Below are positions 1-11,620 of a stretch of DNA of 64,000 nucleotides, one piece after another. Positions within the stretch are counted from its first letter, which is position 1; each line of letters opens with the position of its first letter. A program made the position numbers and the translations under genes. Origin of the DNA: Combretum micranthum (Eukaryota > Streptophyta > Magnoliopsida > Myrtales > Combretaceae); contig JAMXBD010001209.1 in assembly GCA_024138025.1 (NCBI GenBank), positions 1-64,000 on the forward strand, read 5' to 3'. A model generated the notes under the pieces. The model worked only from the letters and a program-made list of their open reading frames with translations, searched no databases and was not told the origin of the DNA.

Positions 1-2399
1 AAGATGGAAAACCAAGATTGGAGTAGAATTAAGCTAGAAGTAACCTCAACAACAAATAAGAAGTAGTAGTAGAGAAGATCAAGAAGTAGAATTTGCCTAA
101 AAAAATAAGTGTTGTTATTTTCCTTGCTCTAAATCTTGTATATGTATGTAAATGATGTGTTAGGAAGACTAAATATGTAATTCCTATGAAGATAGTGATA
201 AACCAAAGATGTATGAGCATATTTGTTAAAAACCTAAAAATGAGCATGTTATGTAGACTAAGTGTTTTGCTAAGATGAATTGTGATAATATGATATAAAA
301 ATATAATATAGAAGTGTTATAAATTAAGTTTATATATGTATATGCTACTAAATAGATGTTTGATTTTAAGTGGAATGTTTGGAAGTTAGGAAAATTTGAA
401 GAACATGCAAAAGGAAAAAGTAACAAGGATTCCCCTATTCATTACGACCGTTATACTATTGGTGATCACCTCGGAGCAAATTATTTTTGAAGACAATGGC
501 CTAATCAACGATCGTGATGAGAGCGTGATATCCTTTGATTGCATTTTCTCCTTGATCATGGGCGTGACACAGACCGTATTGACCATCACGGCTGTGATGA
601 GTTAAACGATGGAGATCACATATCCTATAACAGACATGATGAGGATAGTGATGAGATCATGGCCCTTATCACGTGCATGATCTATCCCCTGGTACTGTTT
701 ATAAAGAAGAAAGAAAAGGAAAAGAAAAATGAAAAGAAAGGTGAATAAGAAATAAAATGAAATAGATAAATGATAGTTAATGTGATGTGTTAATTAAATG
801 ATATAATTAAGCATAAGTTAAGTGGATTTATGAATTAATAAATAATTGGGTTGAATTAGAAGTTAGACATAAAATGAACTTAGCTAATAAACTTAAGTTC
901 AACTTGACTAACTAAGTTACAATTGATTAAAATGAATTAGATTAATTCAGTTTAATCACTTTGGCTTAATAATGGAATTAAATGATTTGTTCTAATCAAA
1001 TTGGCTAGGATTTAGTTAGAATGAGTTAATAGTTAATAATTAGTTTAAGTTAATGAGACATGACACCCTTAGATTTACATAGTGAATATGTTGTTTCAAA
1101 TATATGTTTCATTTGAATATGGATGTTTTTGGTATATGAATGGCATGATGATGTTTTCATAATAAGAGACTATAATCAAAGTGAAAAGAAATACTTTGAG
1201 AGATAAAGAAGAACTATCCAATTTTGGCAGGGCGAATTACGTAGCCAAGCAAGGTTCCAAATTATGTATGATCAAATAGGGCTTAAAAATAAGTTTTTAT
1301 ATAATTGGAAGTTAATTTAAATGCTTGTGTGAGTTAATTCTTGATAAGATATATGGATAGCTAGATTATCAATTGAGATGGTGCTAAACCTCTGTTTGGA
1401 TTTTATATAAAAGGTACGTAGTAACTTGCGTGTTGGATGATAGGATAGACATCCTAAAATGAATTAAAACTTAAACTCGCTTACTAATTGATGAGTGATG
1501 GTTTACGTGTGTCGTTGAAATCTAGTCAGGGAGCGGCAACCCTATCATGATGTAATGGATGGTAGTTTAAGCGCTAAGATGTCATGATCAATGAAAAATA
1601 ACCTTGATGCAATGGTAACCAAGATGCAATAGTGATTTTATATGTGACTCAATGGTAGTTGATGGGAGATGGTTCGCATAACATTTACTTAGGCTTGGAA
1701 TGAAGTAACATGTTTTAGTTCAAATTTATGAGATCTGTTGAACTAACTTATGTTATGGGCTGGGATAAGTGTATATATGAAAATTGTAAAACCCTAGATG
1801 AGGTTATTTCTTTTTCTCGAATAGGTAACGACATAAAGGTACCTGAACTTCCTATATTAACCTCCTGAGCAACTGCTGTTACTCAGGATCACCAAATACT
1901 CATTATTGTTCTAAAGTGTAAGTACTTCAGTGTTAATTTGCTTATTTTAATGGAAAGATAGTAACTTATTGATTGATGCATTGCATTTAATTAAGTCCAT
2001 GTGTCACTCTGTATGTGTTTGTATTACTGTGTACAGAGCTTCAGCTCATTATTGTTGTTATTGTCTTTTCCAAGTATTATTAATTGATAGTGATGATATT
2101 GTTGATGATAATAATGAAGATAATGTTAGCGATGATGATGAGATGATGAGGATGGTGTTTATGTTATTAATGTTTGACTCGGGTATGGGCGATCCTGGAG
2201 ATTTGAGAAGAGAAGTGTGTGTAGGATCAAAGGTATATTTTATTATGTTTATGTTTTATTGTAAAACGTTGAATTTATCTTTTGAAATTGTATTTTCTTT
2301 TAAAAAGGGCTAGGTGATGCCCAAATGTTTATAAATGTTGATTTACCTTAAGGATAGATTATAAATGGCTTTATAAAGTTTTGTTTCTTAAAAAAGTTT
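1..2399 (+). mobile_element. Left part of an old Gypsy-type LTR (family A/B/C, copy A), split by the Tekay element
   Basis: This stretch aligns by eye with the LTR halves at 32577-34140 and with 21300-22950. Shared landmarks are a 'ttagaagttaga.ataaaatgaac' block near 856, a 'ggGAgcgGcAACCCtatcatgatg' block near 1530, and a stem-loop CCTGAG...CTCAGG at about 1862-1890 followed by a 'cagctcatt' block near 2042. Region 430-690 is a GC-richer block of short inverted GTGAT/ATCAC motifs, matching the hairpin block of the other copies. The LTR start (TGAAATA.CC in the other copies) lies before the window. The rest continues at 17387. No primer-binding site follows its end, so it is a solo LTR or a 3' LTR. 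The short ORFs inside (for example 396-605 and 1969-2313) are not supported as genes. Confidence 0.7.
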
Positions 2400-2404
2400 G
2401 TATG
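2400..2404. repeat. Target-site duplication GTATG (left)
   Basis: GTATG directly precedes the TG of the 5' LTR and is repeated exactly after the terminal CA of the 3' LTR at 17382-17386. This fixes both element ends and shows that the two LTRs belong to one insertion. Confidence 0.95.
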
Positions 2405-5400
2405 TGTAAACCCCGAGAATTTTCACAATAGTATACAGTAGTAAAAATAGAAAACGAAAATTAGATAGTGAATTTAGAGACCGATAGAAATCCTAGAATA
2501 GACTAATGAGTTGTGATAAACTCATTTCTAGTTTGAAAAACCCGAATAAAAATTTCCTCGGCCTTAATAGATACCAAAAACGAGATTTCGTGTCTTGAAC
2601 TGATAATTCAAGATATAGTTAGAAATAGTTTTAAAATTTCGAAACTGATAAGATACAGTTAAATCATAGAGCTTATCGGTATAAAACAATAGATACAAAT
2701 ACAAATAGATACTAATACTGAACAATAATTATCAACTTAGAATTAAAAAGTAAATTTCGAACTCGCTGTTATAATTGTTAGGGAGTTCTAAATTTATTAG
2801 GACTCGGTTCCTAATTTAATTCATCGAGTTTGCAAATTTAATCACGTAAGTTAAAAATATTAAAAATAATTAATCGTGGGAAGTTTTAACAAAAAAAAAA
2901 AAAAAAAATTTGAAAATACGAATAAATTAAAGTTTTGTCGTAACTTAAATATATTATTTCGATAAACGTAATTACGACGAATATAAATATACGCGAATCA
3001 TTTAAATATAATGTATGTATATATATATATATTTTTTTGTAAAAATATTCTTTTTGCAACTATCAAACGTATACATATATATAATATATATAAGAAATCG
3101 GACAAATTTCACCGCTGCTGCGCTGCATGAATGGAGAGGGAAATTTCCTCACGCGCACGCTGCTGGAACTCCACCGAGCGAGAAGGCCCTCCTCCCATGC
3201 GCACAACAGCTTCCCTTCACGCGCTGCAGGGCATCCTCGAGTGAGCGCATGAGCAGCAGCAGAAGGCAGGTGCAGCACATGCACGCTGCAGGAGTCCTCG
3301 AACAAGACTTCATCTCCACGCACGCAGCAAGATTGCATTAAGAAGGAGCCCACCGAGCATTTGAAAATCCACGCGCCAACAGCAGCAGGACGACCGACCA
3401 GCTGGAACTCCTCAGGCGCGCAACCAAGCAACAGCAGGAGCACTCCACACAGCCCCACACGCACACTAGGAGCTGGAAACAGAGCACCTTGGAGGAAAAC
3501 AGAGTAGTTGCAACCAGCTGACTTTTTGATCCAATTTGCTCCGATTTTTACAACGATTTTCAATCCGAAAAGGACACCCCAACCAACCCAAAAGCTACAC
3601 CTATAACTCACAATTAATTTGCAAGAATCACAGCCCAAATAGAAGAGGATAACAGCTGCAAATTAAGCTACAAATTCATCCTACAGCAGCAAAAGACTCT
3701 CTGAAACAGAGCTCTAAGATTCCTTGTCCAACTTTGACCCAATTTTGAGCTTCTAAATTCAAACCAAATTGACCCAAAAGCCAATCAAAACACTCCACAT
3801 ATAAACAACATTAAATGAGGAGAATTTCAGCACACAAAAACAACCACAACCACTCCAAATATCCATGCCAAATTCGGATCTTGACAGCTGCAGCAGAGGA
3901 AAATTTCAACAAATGCAGCAGCACACTTCTCCACAAATTGAATTCCGATTTTTGCAAAATTCCTAGGATTAAATGAGCTGAAATTTTGACCAATTAAACA
4001 CCAATAAGGAACCTTCAAATGGACACTTCATACACCAAAAATTAATAAGAAAATCAGATCCCAAATTCGTCCAAAAATCAAGATGAAAATTGTTCCAGAA
4101 GTTTCAGTTTTCACACTTCAAAATTCAACAAATTTTGACCCGATTTTTACACTAGTTGATCTCTTATTTTTACACACATAAATAGCATTAATTAGCTACC
4201 AAACAAAGATAATTAAAGCCCTCAAAGATAGCCACAAAAATCTGTCCAAAAACAAGTCAAATTATCATCCAAATTTCAAAATCGTAGGAAATTCCAGCTG
4301 CATTTGTGGACATTTTTCAAGTCCAAAACCAACTCCAAAGCCTCTAAAACTTAGTCTAATCCTAGTATAAGTATATAAGCCTAAGTTAGACACCCTTTGA
4401 GCTCATAAACCCCACAAAAACACTCTCAAATTCCAGCTGCAAACCCAAGTGCGTCCAGCACTTTTTCCACTTCCTTTTTCCATTTCCACCTTCAACATAG
4501 GAGCTTAAAAACTTGTGTGAACAACCATAAACCCTAGCCTACTTCCATACCTTATATACACACACTAAGCTCATCAATAACACCAAAACCGAATCAAAAA
4601 TCCTAAGTTATCCTAGGGTCAAGAGGAGGAAATTAGCTTGACAAGGTGAGGAATTTGATTTCATTAATAAACTTCATTTTAGTTAATGTGTTTAGTTAGA
4701 AACTCATCATCTAATCTTGGTTTAGGTTTAATTCTTGCTTTAAGAGGAAGTTGAGCAACCTCCTTCCATCCCAATCCAAGGTAAGCTCCAAATTACAACC
4801 TATCCTTGTTAAGTTTATGAATAGACCTAGGATGAATTATTGAGCTTTTGAAGAAAGTTTTGTGGTTGATAAAGGTCGTAAATCTATTGATGAATTCAAG
4901 AGGATAGATGGATCATGTGTTGAGAATGCATAGATATTGTTGGAAGAGAAAAACAACAACTTAGAAGTCTTATAATTGTGGTAATAGTAAATTCGGATTT
5001 AAGGATGAAGTGAACAAAACAAGACACAAACTTCATCAAATCTAGTCTAAATGCATGTTTAAAGCTCCTAAGGCCTATATGAACATAAAGCTTGATAAAA
5101 CAAACTTTACAAGCATGATTAGAAGTCCTTTAGTACAAGAAAAGTGTATGAACAATTTATAGAAATTGTACATGCCAAGACTTCTACAAATTAACAGAAT
5201 TTAAGATGTAAATGGAATTAAATAAATCCTCCATAATATATATATATACTCAAAAGAAACTTGAAGAATTAAACAATAAAAATTTATTTACTTTAAGAAA
5301 TCGCTATAAACCATAGGAATAATACCAAATACCGATTAGGACACTTAGTCACTCATAGGAATTTAATTTCTATGTATATATTATGACAAATACTTTATTT

Positions 5401-6603
5401 AATAGGTAATTTCGATACTGTCGAGGATTTCCCGGTTGATTACTACGACTGATCAGTATGAGCAGGTGAGTAACTTAGACTTGTTACATTGTTTGTGCTT
5501 GTAGTATAGTTGCAATTGGAATAATATATATTCAATGAATATGCATGCGGGATTGGGATACATCGTGATGCGTGGTGTATGATTGAATGGCAAATTATCA
5601 TAACATAAGCGATAATCCTATTGTGATAAATATTGTATGAAATATGTTGATGATTGTCTGTAAATTGTATGATCGCCTAAACTTGATTAACAACTGTCGG
5701 TACTATAAATGAAATGGACATGCATTGCACGATTTGCATAAACTGCATTATGTTTTTACGAATGCCTACTACGTGTTAGAATTTCGGTTCTCTGGTAATA
5801 CTTGGTTTTTCTAGGCAAGGCTATTAGTTCTACGCAAGTTTACCTTGTTCTGTCGGTTCCATGGGAACTAACTGGTAACGAAGGACGCCGCCCATGGTAT
5901 CGCTGTGAAATATCTAACTTAGTGGAGTTTCTAAGGCAAAACAGGAAATGGTGTTTAAAATATCATTAACATAAAGAGATAATAATTGTGAGATTGTGGA
6001 TTCCTGTGTGCTTAGTTTCTCCTGGGTAGGTATTCAGGGATTCCTTCAACCCCGATGAGAGGGCGTAAATCTCCATCCTGTTTGGATTCCGGTTTGTCCA
6101 AGCTTGTAATTGTTCATGTGTTGATTGATGCATTACATATGATTGATAATAACTTGCTTGTTGTGATAAGTCTGGTTATTCACTGAGCCCGTGGTTATGC
6201 TCACACTCCTACAGTCCTTACAGGATGACACTTAAGCCTTGGTTGGTGGCTTCTAGGAGCTTAGAGCCGGTATGATTCTAAAGCTTGAAGAGTTTTGGAA
6301 ACAGGGAAAATAGTTTCTTTATTTATATGTATTAATTGATGTTAGTGCATCAATTTTATTATCTGAGAACTTAGATAGTTTTATGGTTTGTAATAGTTAT
6401 TATTCAGACTGTAGCATTAATTATGGTATTGTGATTTATTTACTTTCATCGTTTCTTATCACGCAACCAAAAAGATCCTGTTTTTTAAATTACGTCACTT
6501 TCCAAAGTAGTTCTAGTATGAATATGTGTATTTGATATCGTCTGGATTATCAGGCTATATCATAATATATATATTACTACTAGGGTACTATTGGGGCGTG
6601 ACA
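2405..6603 (+). repeat. 5' LTR of the Tekay element (4,199 bp)
   Basis: Begins TGTAAACCCCGAGAATTTTC and ends GGGGCGTGACA. It matches 13157-17381 along its whole length with scattered substitutions and many 1-3-base indels. A GC-rich block at about 3110-3500 and a purine/pyrimidine-rich leader follow the AT-rich start. Strong splice-donor-like sequences occur at 4781 (CAAG|GTAAGC) and 5466 (GCAG|GTGAGT). ORFs in both strands of the GC-rich block are repeated in the other LTR and are not genes. Confidence 0.95.
4372..4379 (+). promoter_or_regulatory. Candidate TATA box of the Tekay 5' LTR
   Basis: TATATAAG, placed after about 2 kb of AT-rich U3 and before the leader with GTAAGC/GTGAGT donors. 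It is conserved in the 3' LTR at 15110-15117. It would put the transcription start near 4405, giving a short R/U5 relative to a very long U3. Confidence 0.5.
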
Positions 6604-6611
6604 GATTTAGT

Positions 6612-6623
6612 TGGTATCAGAGC
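6612..6623 (+). promoter_or_regulatory. Primer-binding site (initiator Met tRNA)
   Basis: TGGTATCAGAGC, the standard complement of the 3' end of plant initiator methionine tRNA, 8 bases after the LTR end. It primes minus-strand DNA synthesis and shows that 2405-6603 is the 5' LTR. Confidence 0.95.
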
Positions 6624-6767
6624 TGTGGTTGCAAGTATAAGAAAAAGATGAAATTAAACAAAATCATAATTAGTATACATAGTAGTAATAGAATTATTTA
6701 GAAGTAGTAGGGTAGATTTGGGTAGAATTAAGAACCTAAAATAAAATCTGTATGATTATTATTAGTC

Positions 6768-7079
6768 ATGCAAATTTTATTTGTGGTGCAGGTTAATCCG
6801 GCAACCTGTTATGTGAAGTGGTTGGTTTTCAGTATGCAACCTTTAGAGACTTTAACTGATTACAGGCGAAGGTTGAGGATCTTGGTGGAAGACCTAGCAT
6901 TGGCAGGCAATCCTCAAACCTTGGATCAGATTTTAAGCAAATGGAGACATGGATTGAGGCCACTCTTTAGAGATTGGTTATTCCTGATGGAGAAAGCACA
7001 CCCGAATCCAGGTTCTGCTATTGAATTAATTTATAGGTTTGAAAGGTTTGTTGGTAGGAATGGTGGAGCAGTAGAATAG
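6768..7079 (+). CDS. Extra ORF before gag in the Tekay element; weakly Gag-like
   Basis: A 103-codon ORF between the primer-binding site and gag. Its middle (residues about 22-95: a tyrosine/arginine-rich helix, 'KWRHGLRPLFRDWL', then 'AIELIYRFERFV') resembles in spacing the capsid segment of the real Gag downstream (TIDEYEHEFNRL...FMAGLEPHFQRRL...MVEKARVIERA). This suggests a diverged second capsid-like domain. A 3' splice-site-like TTTGTGGTGCAG ends at 6791, inside the ORF; if it is used, the first ATG would be at 6834. Tekay elements normally go from the leader to gag without such an ORF. It could also be a decayed gag fragment or chance. Function unknown. Confidence 0.4.
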   Translation: MQILFVVQVNPATCYVKWLVFSMQPLETLTDYRRRLRILVEDLALAGNPQTLDQILSKWRHGLRPLFRDWLFLMEKAHPNPGSAIELIYRFERFVGRNGGAVE

Positions 7080-7111
7080 ATAATATAGCATTTGTAGTAT
7101 CAATAAATTCC

Positions 7112-7821
7112 ATGAGGCCGACTCTTCCAGATTTCAGGATATGGGAGTATATTGGCAAAGGTTGGATATATGCTCATGATTTTAGGGATGATCATATGGG
7201 TGTACGTAGTACTGATCCATATACTGATGAATGGATGATGTACCATCTCAGTAATTGCAGGTTTCCTAAGGAAGTATTACAGAGTCGACCTGCTATTATA
7301 CCCACAGTTGAGCCTGACGCCAGAGTCCTTGTGGTTTTTGTGATACTTTTTCTCCTAATATTCCTCAGGATACTGTATTACAGTTAGTGGACAGGAAAGG
7401 AGATCAACCAAAAGAGGAGTAGCCAGTATTGATTGGAAGAAAATACTGACAGGACAAAGAAGACCAGGACAGGGAGTACTGCATCAATTCCACAAGGATT
7501 AGAATTCTTGGATTTCACACATAGTACTTTTGGTCAATATAATACATGGAAGGGAACGCCACATGGAGGATGGATATGTGTGAGGATGCAGTGTTAGTGC
7601 ATGAGGGTAAACAAGCTCCAAAGACACAGGGAGTGCAGCTTGATGGATCTGAGCTTAGTTTAGCTCCACCTGGACAGCATGTTGAGATCCACGAGTTGAG
7701 CAGCAGCGACTCCAGTGATCAGGAGAGTACCCACAGTTGGATGCCCGAGATAAGGGCAAGAGACCACTTTACCCCACCCCCTAGAGAGTTTAGTGAAAGA
7801 ATGTTGTTTTATGTGTTGTAA
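7112..7821 (+). pseudogene. Further pre-gag ORF remnants (two frames)
   Basis: Two open stretches, 7112-7387 (91 codons) and 7546-7821 (91 codons), follow the first extra ORF. The first starts at an ATG and reads as an acidic/aromatic-rich segment, then a hydrophobic tail. The second is acidic and serine-rich (an SSSDSSDQES stretch near its middle) and ends 439 bases before gag. Codon composition is more GC-balanced than the flanks, which suggests former coding sequence broken by indels. I do not recognise a family. It may be one reading frame with 6768-7079. Confidence 0.3.
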
Positions 7822-8259
7822 ATAGACTAAATATGTATGACTTATGGTGATGTCTTTTGATGATCTAGTAGATAGATAGTTAGTGCAAATTTTGATGTTG
7901 TATATAAAGCACTAACTCTAGGAACTCTATTATGATGTGATGTATACTTAGTATTAGTGATGATAGTTAGTGCAATTTTTGATGTTGTACATATGGCACT
8001 AATATGGAATACAAGTATGTTTATGTTTTGGTGTACAATATATATGTTATCATGTGTGATGAAATGTAAGTGAAGTAGTAAAGAAAGTATGCTCATGTTA
8101 GGAAAGTATCATGTGTATTTTTAAATTATGAAAGATTTACACATGCATGAGATACTCCATGAAAAATGCAGTAAGAAGCAAAAATAACTTGAATGAGAAA
8201 TGGTTACAATAAACGATACTTACCTTATTTAATATGCAATTTATAGTAGAGCGCCGAGA
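7822..8259 (+). other. Non-coding stretch before gag with a direct repeat
   Basis: About 440 AT-rich bases. A unit of the form 'gatagttagtgcaa.ttttgatgttgta.at...gcactaa' occurs twice, at about 7875-7914 and 7963-8003. No gene is seen. Confidence 0.6.
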
Positions 8260-9637
8260 ATGAGAGGTGGAAGGAGAAGAACTGCAAGAGTACCAACAAA
8301 TCCACCTAATGAGGAACCGGCACTACAACCTAATCGCTTGGAGACTATTTTGCAAGCAATCAACAACAAACACCTTAATTTTGCAAGCTTTGCAAGCTGG
8401 GCAAATACCACCTGTAGCACCACCTCCTGAGGCACCACCTATGCCTCGAGTTTCTACTAGGAGAAATGAGGAACGTGTTGCATCGGTTCAACCACCTGTG
8501 GAAGAACCGAGAAATCAAGAAAGACGTGTTGAATCTGCAGCTGAAGTGCAAGGACCACCTCGACATGATCATGAATTACCACCTCCACCACCTTGGAGAC
8601 CACAAAGGAATTTGTTACCTGAGTTTATAAAATGTAACAGGTACTTTGAGGGAATGCCGGGAAAACCGGAAGAAGCAGAAGACTGGTTGTCGCAAATTGA
8701 GCGATCATTTGACGTGTTTCAGATACCTGAAGCACTTAAGGTACCATACGGAACCTACTTGCTGCGGTTAAGGGCAAGAATATGGTGGGATTCAAGCAGA
8801 GAGGATTACCACATCCCATAACGTGGGAAGTTTTCAAACGGGAATTTCTGAAAGAATATTTCCCGGGCAGCTTGAAAGCGAAGTATAGTACAGATCTAAT
8901 GAATTTGACTCAAGGGAGTAAGACAATTGATGAATATGAACATGAATTCAATCGGCTACTGCAATTTGCCCCTGATGCATACAAAGACAGTGATGAATTA
9001 AAAAGGCAAACTTTTATGGCTGGATTAGAGCCCCATTTTCAGAGGAGGCTTACTGAATTTGAGATTATTGATTTTGCTGCTATGGTAGAGAAGGCGCGAG
9101 TGATAGAACGCGCTAGAAAATATGAAGTAGAAAGATATAAGAAACGGGGGCAAACGTTTGGAAAAAGAATTCATGATAATGTGGGAGCGAGTACTGTTCC
9201 TAAGAAAGGGAATTTTTAAGCCAATTCAAATGCCAAAGTGGAAATACCGGGAGAAGTAATGTTACCTGTTGGAAATGCAAGGGCGCTCATTATCCAAGAG
9301 ATGCCCACATCTGCAACATAATGCTTTTATTGTGGTGAAAGTGGACATCTGTGCCAAATGTCCAAAAACGGAAGTGCGACCTGCTTTATCTGTAAGAAGA
9401 TAGGTCATATAGCAACTTACTGTCCTCAAAGGAATAGGACGGCAGGATCATCACAATCTAAAGGAGTTGTTGGAGCCAGAAATCAGAAAGAAGGCAATGC
9501 CAGTACTAACAAAAATACTGGAGCAGCCAGAATCTATGCTATGCACGGAACTCCAGTTGATGAAGAGGAGATAGAGGAGGATGATACTGAAAACATTTGG
9601 GAGGAAGCTGATTTAGATGATACCGGACTCATTGCAG
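8260..9637 (+). pseudogene. gag: gag of the Tekay element (frameshifted)
   Basis: Encodes the capsid/nucleocapsid polyprotein. I place the start at the ATG at 8260, which gives an arginine- and proline-rich N-terminus as usual for this clade. The frame shifts near 8360-8385 and again near 8815. The capsid core (retrotransposon gag type, 'FLKEYFPGS' to 'MVEKARVIERA') is at about 8830-9110. Stops occur around 9217 and 9319. Two CCHC-type knuckles follow: a degenerate one from 9322 (final Cys lost) and a perfect CX2CX4HX4C one at 9382-9423. The acidic C-terminal tail runs to the candidate splice donor at 9637/9638. Without splicing the last frame would stop at 9661-9663. Confidence 0.85.
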
Positions 9638-9742
9638 GTATGTTATTATGTTTAAAGCAATAGTATGAGACACAAACACTTTAGATGCACAATTAATGCT
9701 TTTATAAGTCTTAAATAACATGTAAGTATAATTGATAAATAG
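9638..9742 (+). other. Candidate 105-bp intron between gag and protease
   Basis: GTATGT...AAATAG, flanked by CAG on the left and GC on the right. It is AT-rich, as plant introns are. It contains in-frame stops, including TAG at 9661. Its removal joins the Gag tail (...GLIAG) in frame to TIQVKDHSVY and the protease active site, where related elements read straight through. This is a sequence prediction only; an AT-rich insertion that happens to have GT/AG ends is the alternative. Confidence 0.5.
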
Positions 9743-10258
9743 GCACAATACAAGTGAAAGACCATTCGGTGTACGCTCTATTTGACACCGGCGCGACACA
9801 TTCATTTATAGACACTGTATTAGCCAGACAATTAGGTCTAACATGTGAAGCTATGAATAAAGGTTAGATCAGTACACCTACCGGAGGAATGGTTATGACT
9901 CAGGAGATAGTGAAAGAATGCCCAATACAGATTGGGAATCAAGGATCAATTGTTGATCTAATTGTAGTGGATCTGCATAAATATGAAGTTATTTTGGGAA
10001 TGACTTGGTTAGCTGCCACAAAAGCTAAGATCGATTGTCGTCTCAAGATGGTATCCTTTATGAATTGTCAAGGAGAAAGAAAGGAGTACCAAGGAGAAAC
10101 ACTTCGAGACAAAGGAGTCAAATTAACAACCATTGAAGTTGATGATGATGGCACCGAGAAGTTGGGTGAAATTATTTTAGGAGCTGTTAATGGAGAACCA
10201 GAGAAACTTGATATTCATACTATAAGAACTGTGTGCGAATATCCAGATGTATTTCCAG
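9743..10258 (+). pseudogene. Aspartic protease and linker of the Tekay pol
   Basis: Retropepsin-like protease that matures the polyprotein. The active site LFDTGATHSF is at 9778-9807, and the second half has the usual 'VDLIVVDLHKYEVILGMTWL' type segment at about 9955-10010. An in-frame TAG at 9865-9867 interrupts it. The frame is lost near 10258, just before the reverse transcriptase ('DVFPE' then a shift into '.LPGLPP'). Confidence 0.85.
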
Positions 10259-11620
10259 AAATTACCTGGTTTACCTCCACAAAGAGAAGTGGAATTTTCC
10301 ATTGATTTGATGCCTGGAACAGAACCAGTATCAAAAGCTCCGTATCGAATGGCACCTGTAGAATTGAAGGAATTAAAAGTGCAATTGCAGGAATTGATGG
10401 ATAAAGGATTCATCAGACCCAGTGTATCTCCATGGGGAGCCCCGGTGCTGTTTGTTAAAAAGAAGGATGGTTCATTAAGACTCTGTATTGATTATAGGGA
10501 ATTGAACAAGGTAACCATCAAAAACAAGTATCCATTACCAAGAATTGATGATTTGTTTGATCAACTACGTGGAGCAAAAATATTTTCCCGTATTGATCTC
10601 AAATCTGGATATCACCAAATTCGAATCAAGACAGAAGATATACCTAAGACTGCATTTCGAACACGGTATGGCCACTATGAATTTTTGGTTATGCCATTCG
10701 GACTGACTAATGCACCTGCGGTATTTATGGATTTGATGAATCGGATTTTTCGACCACTGTTGGATATTTGTGTAATTGTGTTTATAGATGATATATTGGT
10801 ATATTCACCATCAGAGGAGCAGCATGAGGAGCATTTGAGGAATGTATTGCAGATTTTGAGGGATAATAAATTATATGCTAAATTGTCAAAGTGTGAATTT
10901 TGGCTTGAGAGCATATCTTTTCTTGGACACATCGTGTCTGGAGAAGGAATTTCAGTAGATCCTGCAAAGGTCAAAGCCATCGTGGAATGGAAAAGACCTG
11001 AGACAGTTACTGAAATCAGAAGTTTCTTGGGTTTAGCTGGATACTATCGGAAATTTGTACGGGATTTCTCAACAATTGCAAACCATTGACGCAATTGACA
11101 AAGAAAAATGAAAAATTTGAATGGAATGAAAAGCGGGAGCAAAGTTTCCAAGAATTGAAGAAGAGATTAGTGTCAGCACCAATATTGGTCTTACCCAATG
11201 ATCATGACCCATATGTTATATATAGTGATGCGTCCAAAAATGGTTTGGGATGTGTATTAATGCAGAATGGAAAAGTAATAGCATATGCTCCAGGCAGTTG
11301 AAACCCCATGAGATGAACTACCCTACTCATGATTGGAACTAGCTGCCATTGTTTTTGCACTCAAAATTTGGAGACACTATTTATATGGTCAAAGGTGTGA
11401 AATTTATACTGATCATAAAAGTTTGAAGTATATATTCACACAAAAAGAATTGAACATGAGGCAACGACGATGGTTGGAGCTAATAAAGGATTATGATTTG
11501 GGTATCAATTATCACCCAGGAAAAATGAACGCCGTCGCTGATGCTTTGAGTCGGAAAAACTATGGTGAAGTAGCCTCAATGCTGACTGAGCAAAAAGAAC
11601 TCATCAAGAATTTGAAAGGA
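10259..11620 (+). pseudogene. Reverse transcriptase and RNase H of the Tekay pol
   Basis: Reverse transcriptase with the [13 protein letters not shown] start, a [17 protein letters not shown] block near 10460-10510, [12 protein letters not shown] near 10590, and the catalytic FIDDILVYS from 10781. The thumb/connection ends at about 11085, where one base appears missing before the 'PLTQL' motif. RNase H follows with IYSDASKNGLG near 11218, a frameshift near 11290, then [13 protein letters not shown] and the [11 protein letters not shown] block (about 11405-11440). The frame ends at 11621-11623. RT itself is open over 280 codons; catalytic motifs are intact, but the two shifts separate it from RNase H. 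Confidence 0.9.

Noticed and set aside
3063..3638. Long minus- and plus-strand ORFs in the GC-rich part of the Tekay LTR (also 13850-14391)
   Set aside because: They are repeated in both LTRs, overlap each other on both strands and have no protein pattern. They reflect the GC-rich LTR block, not genes.
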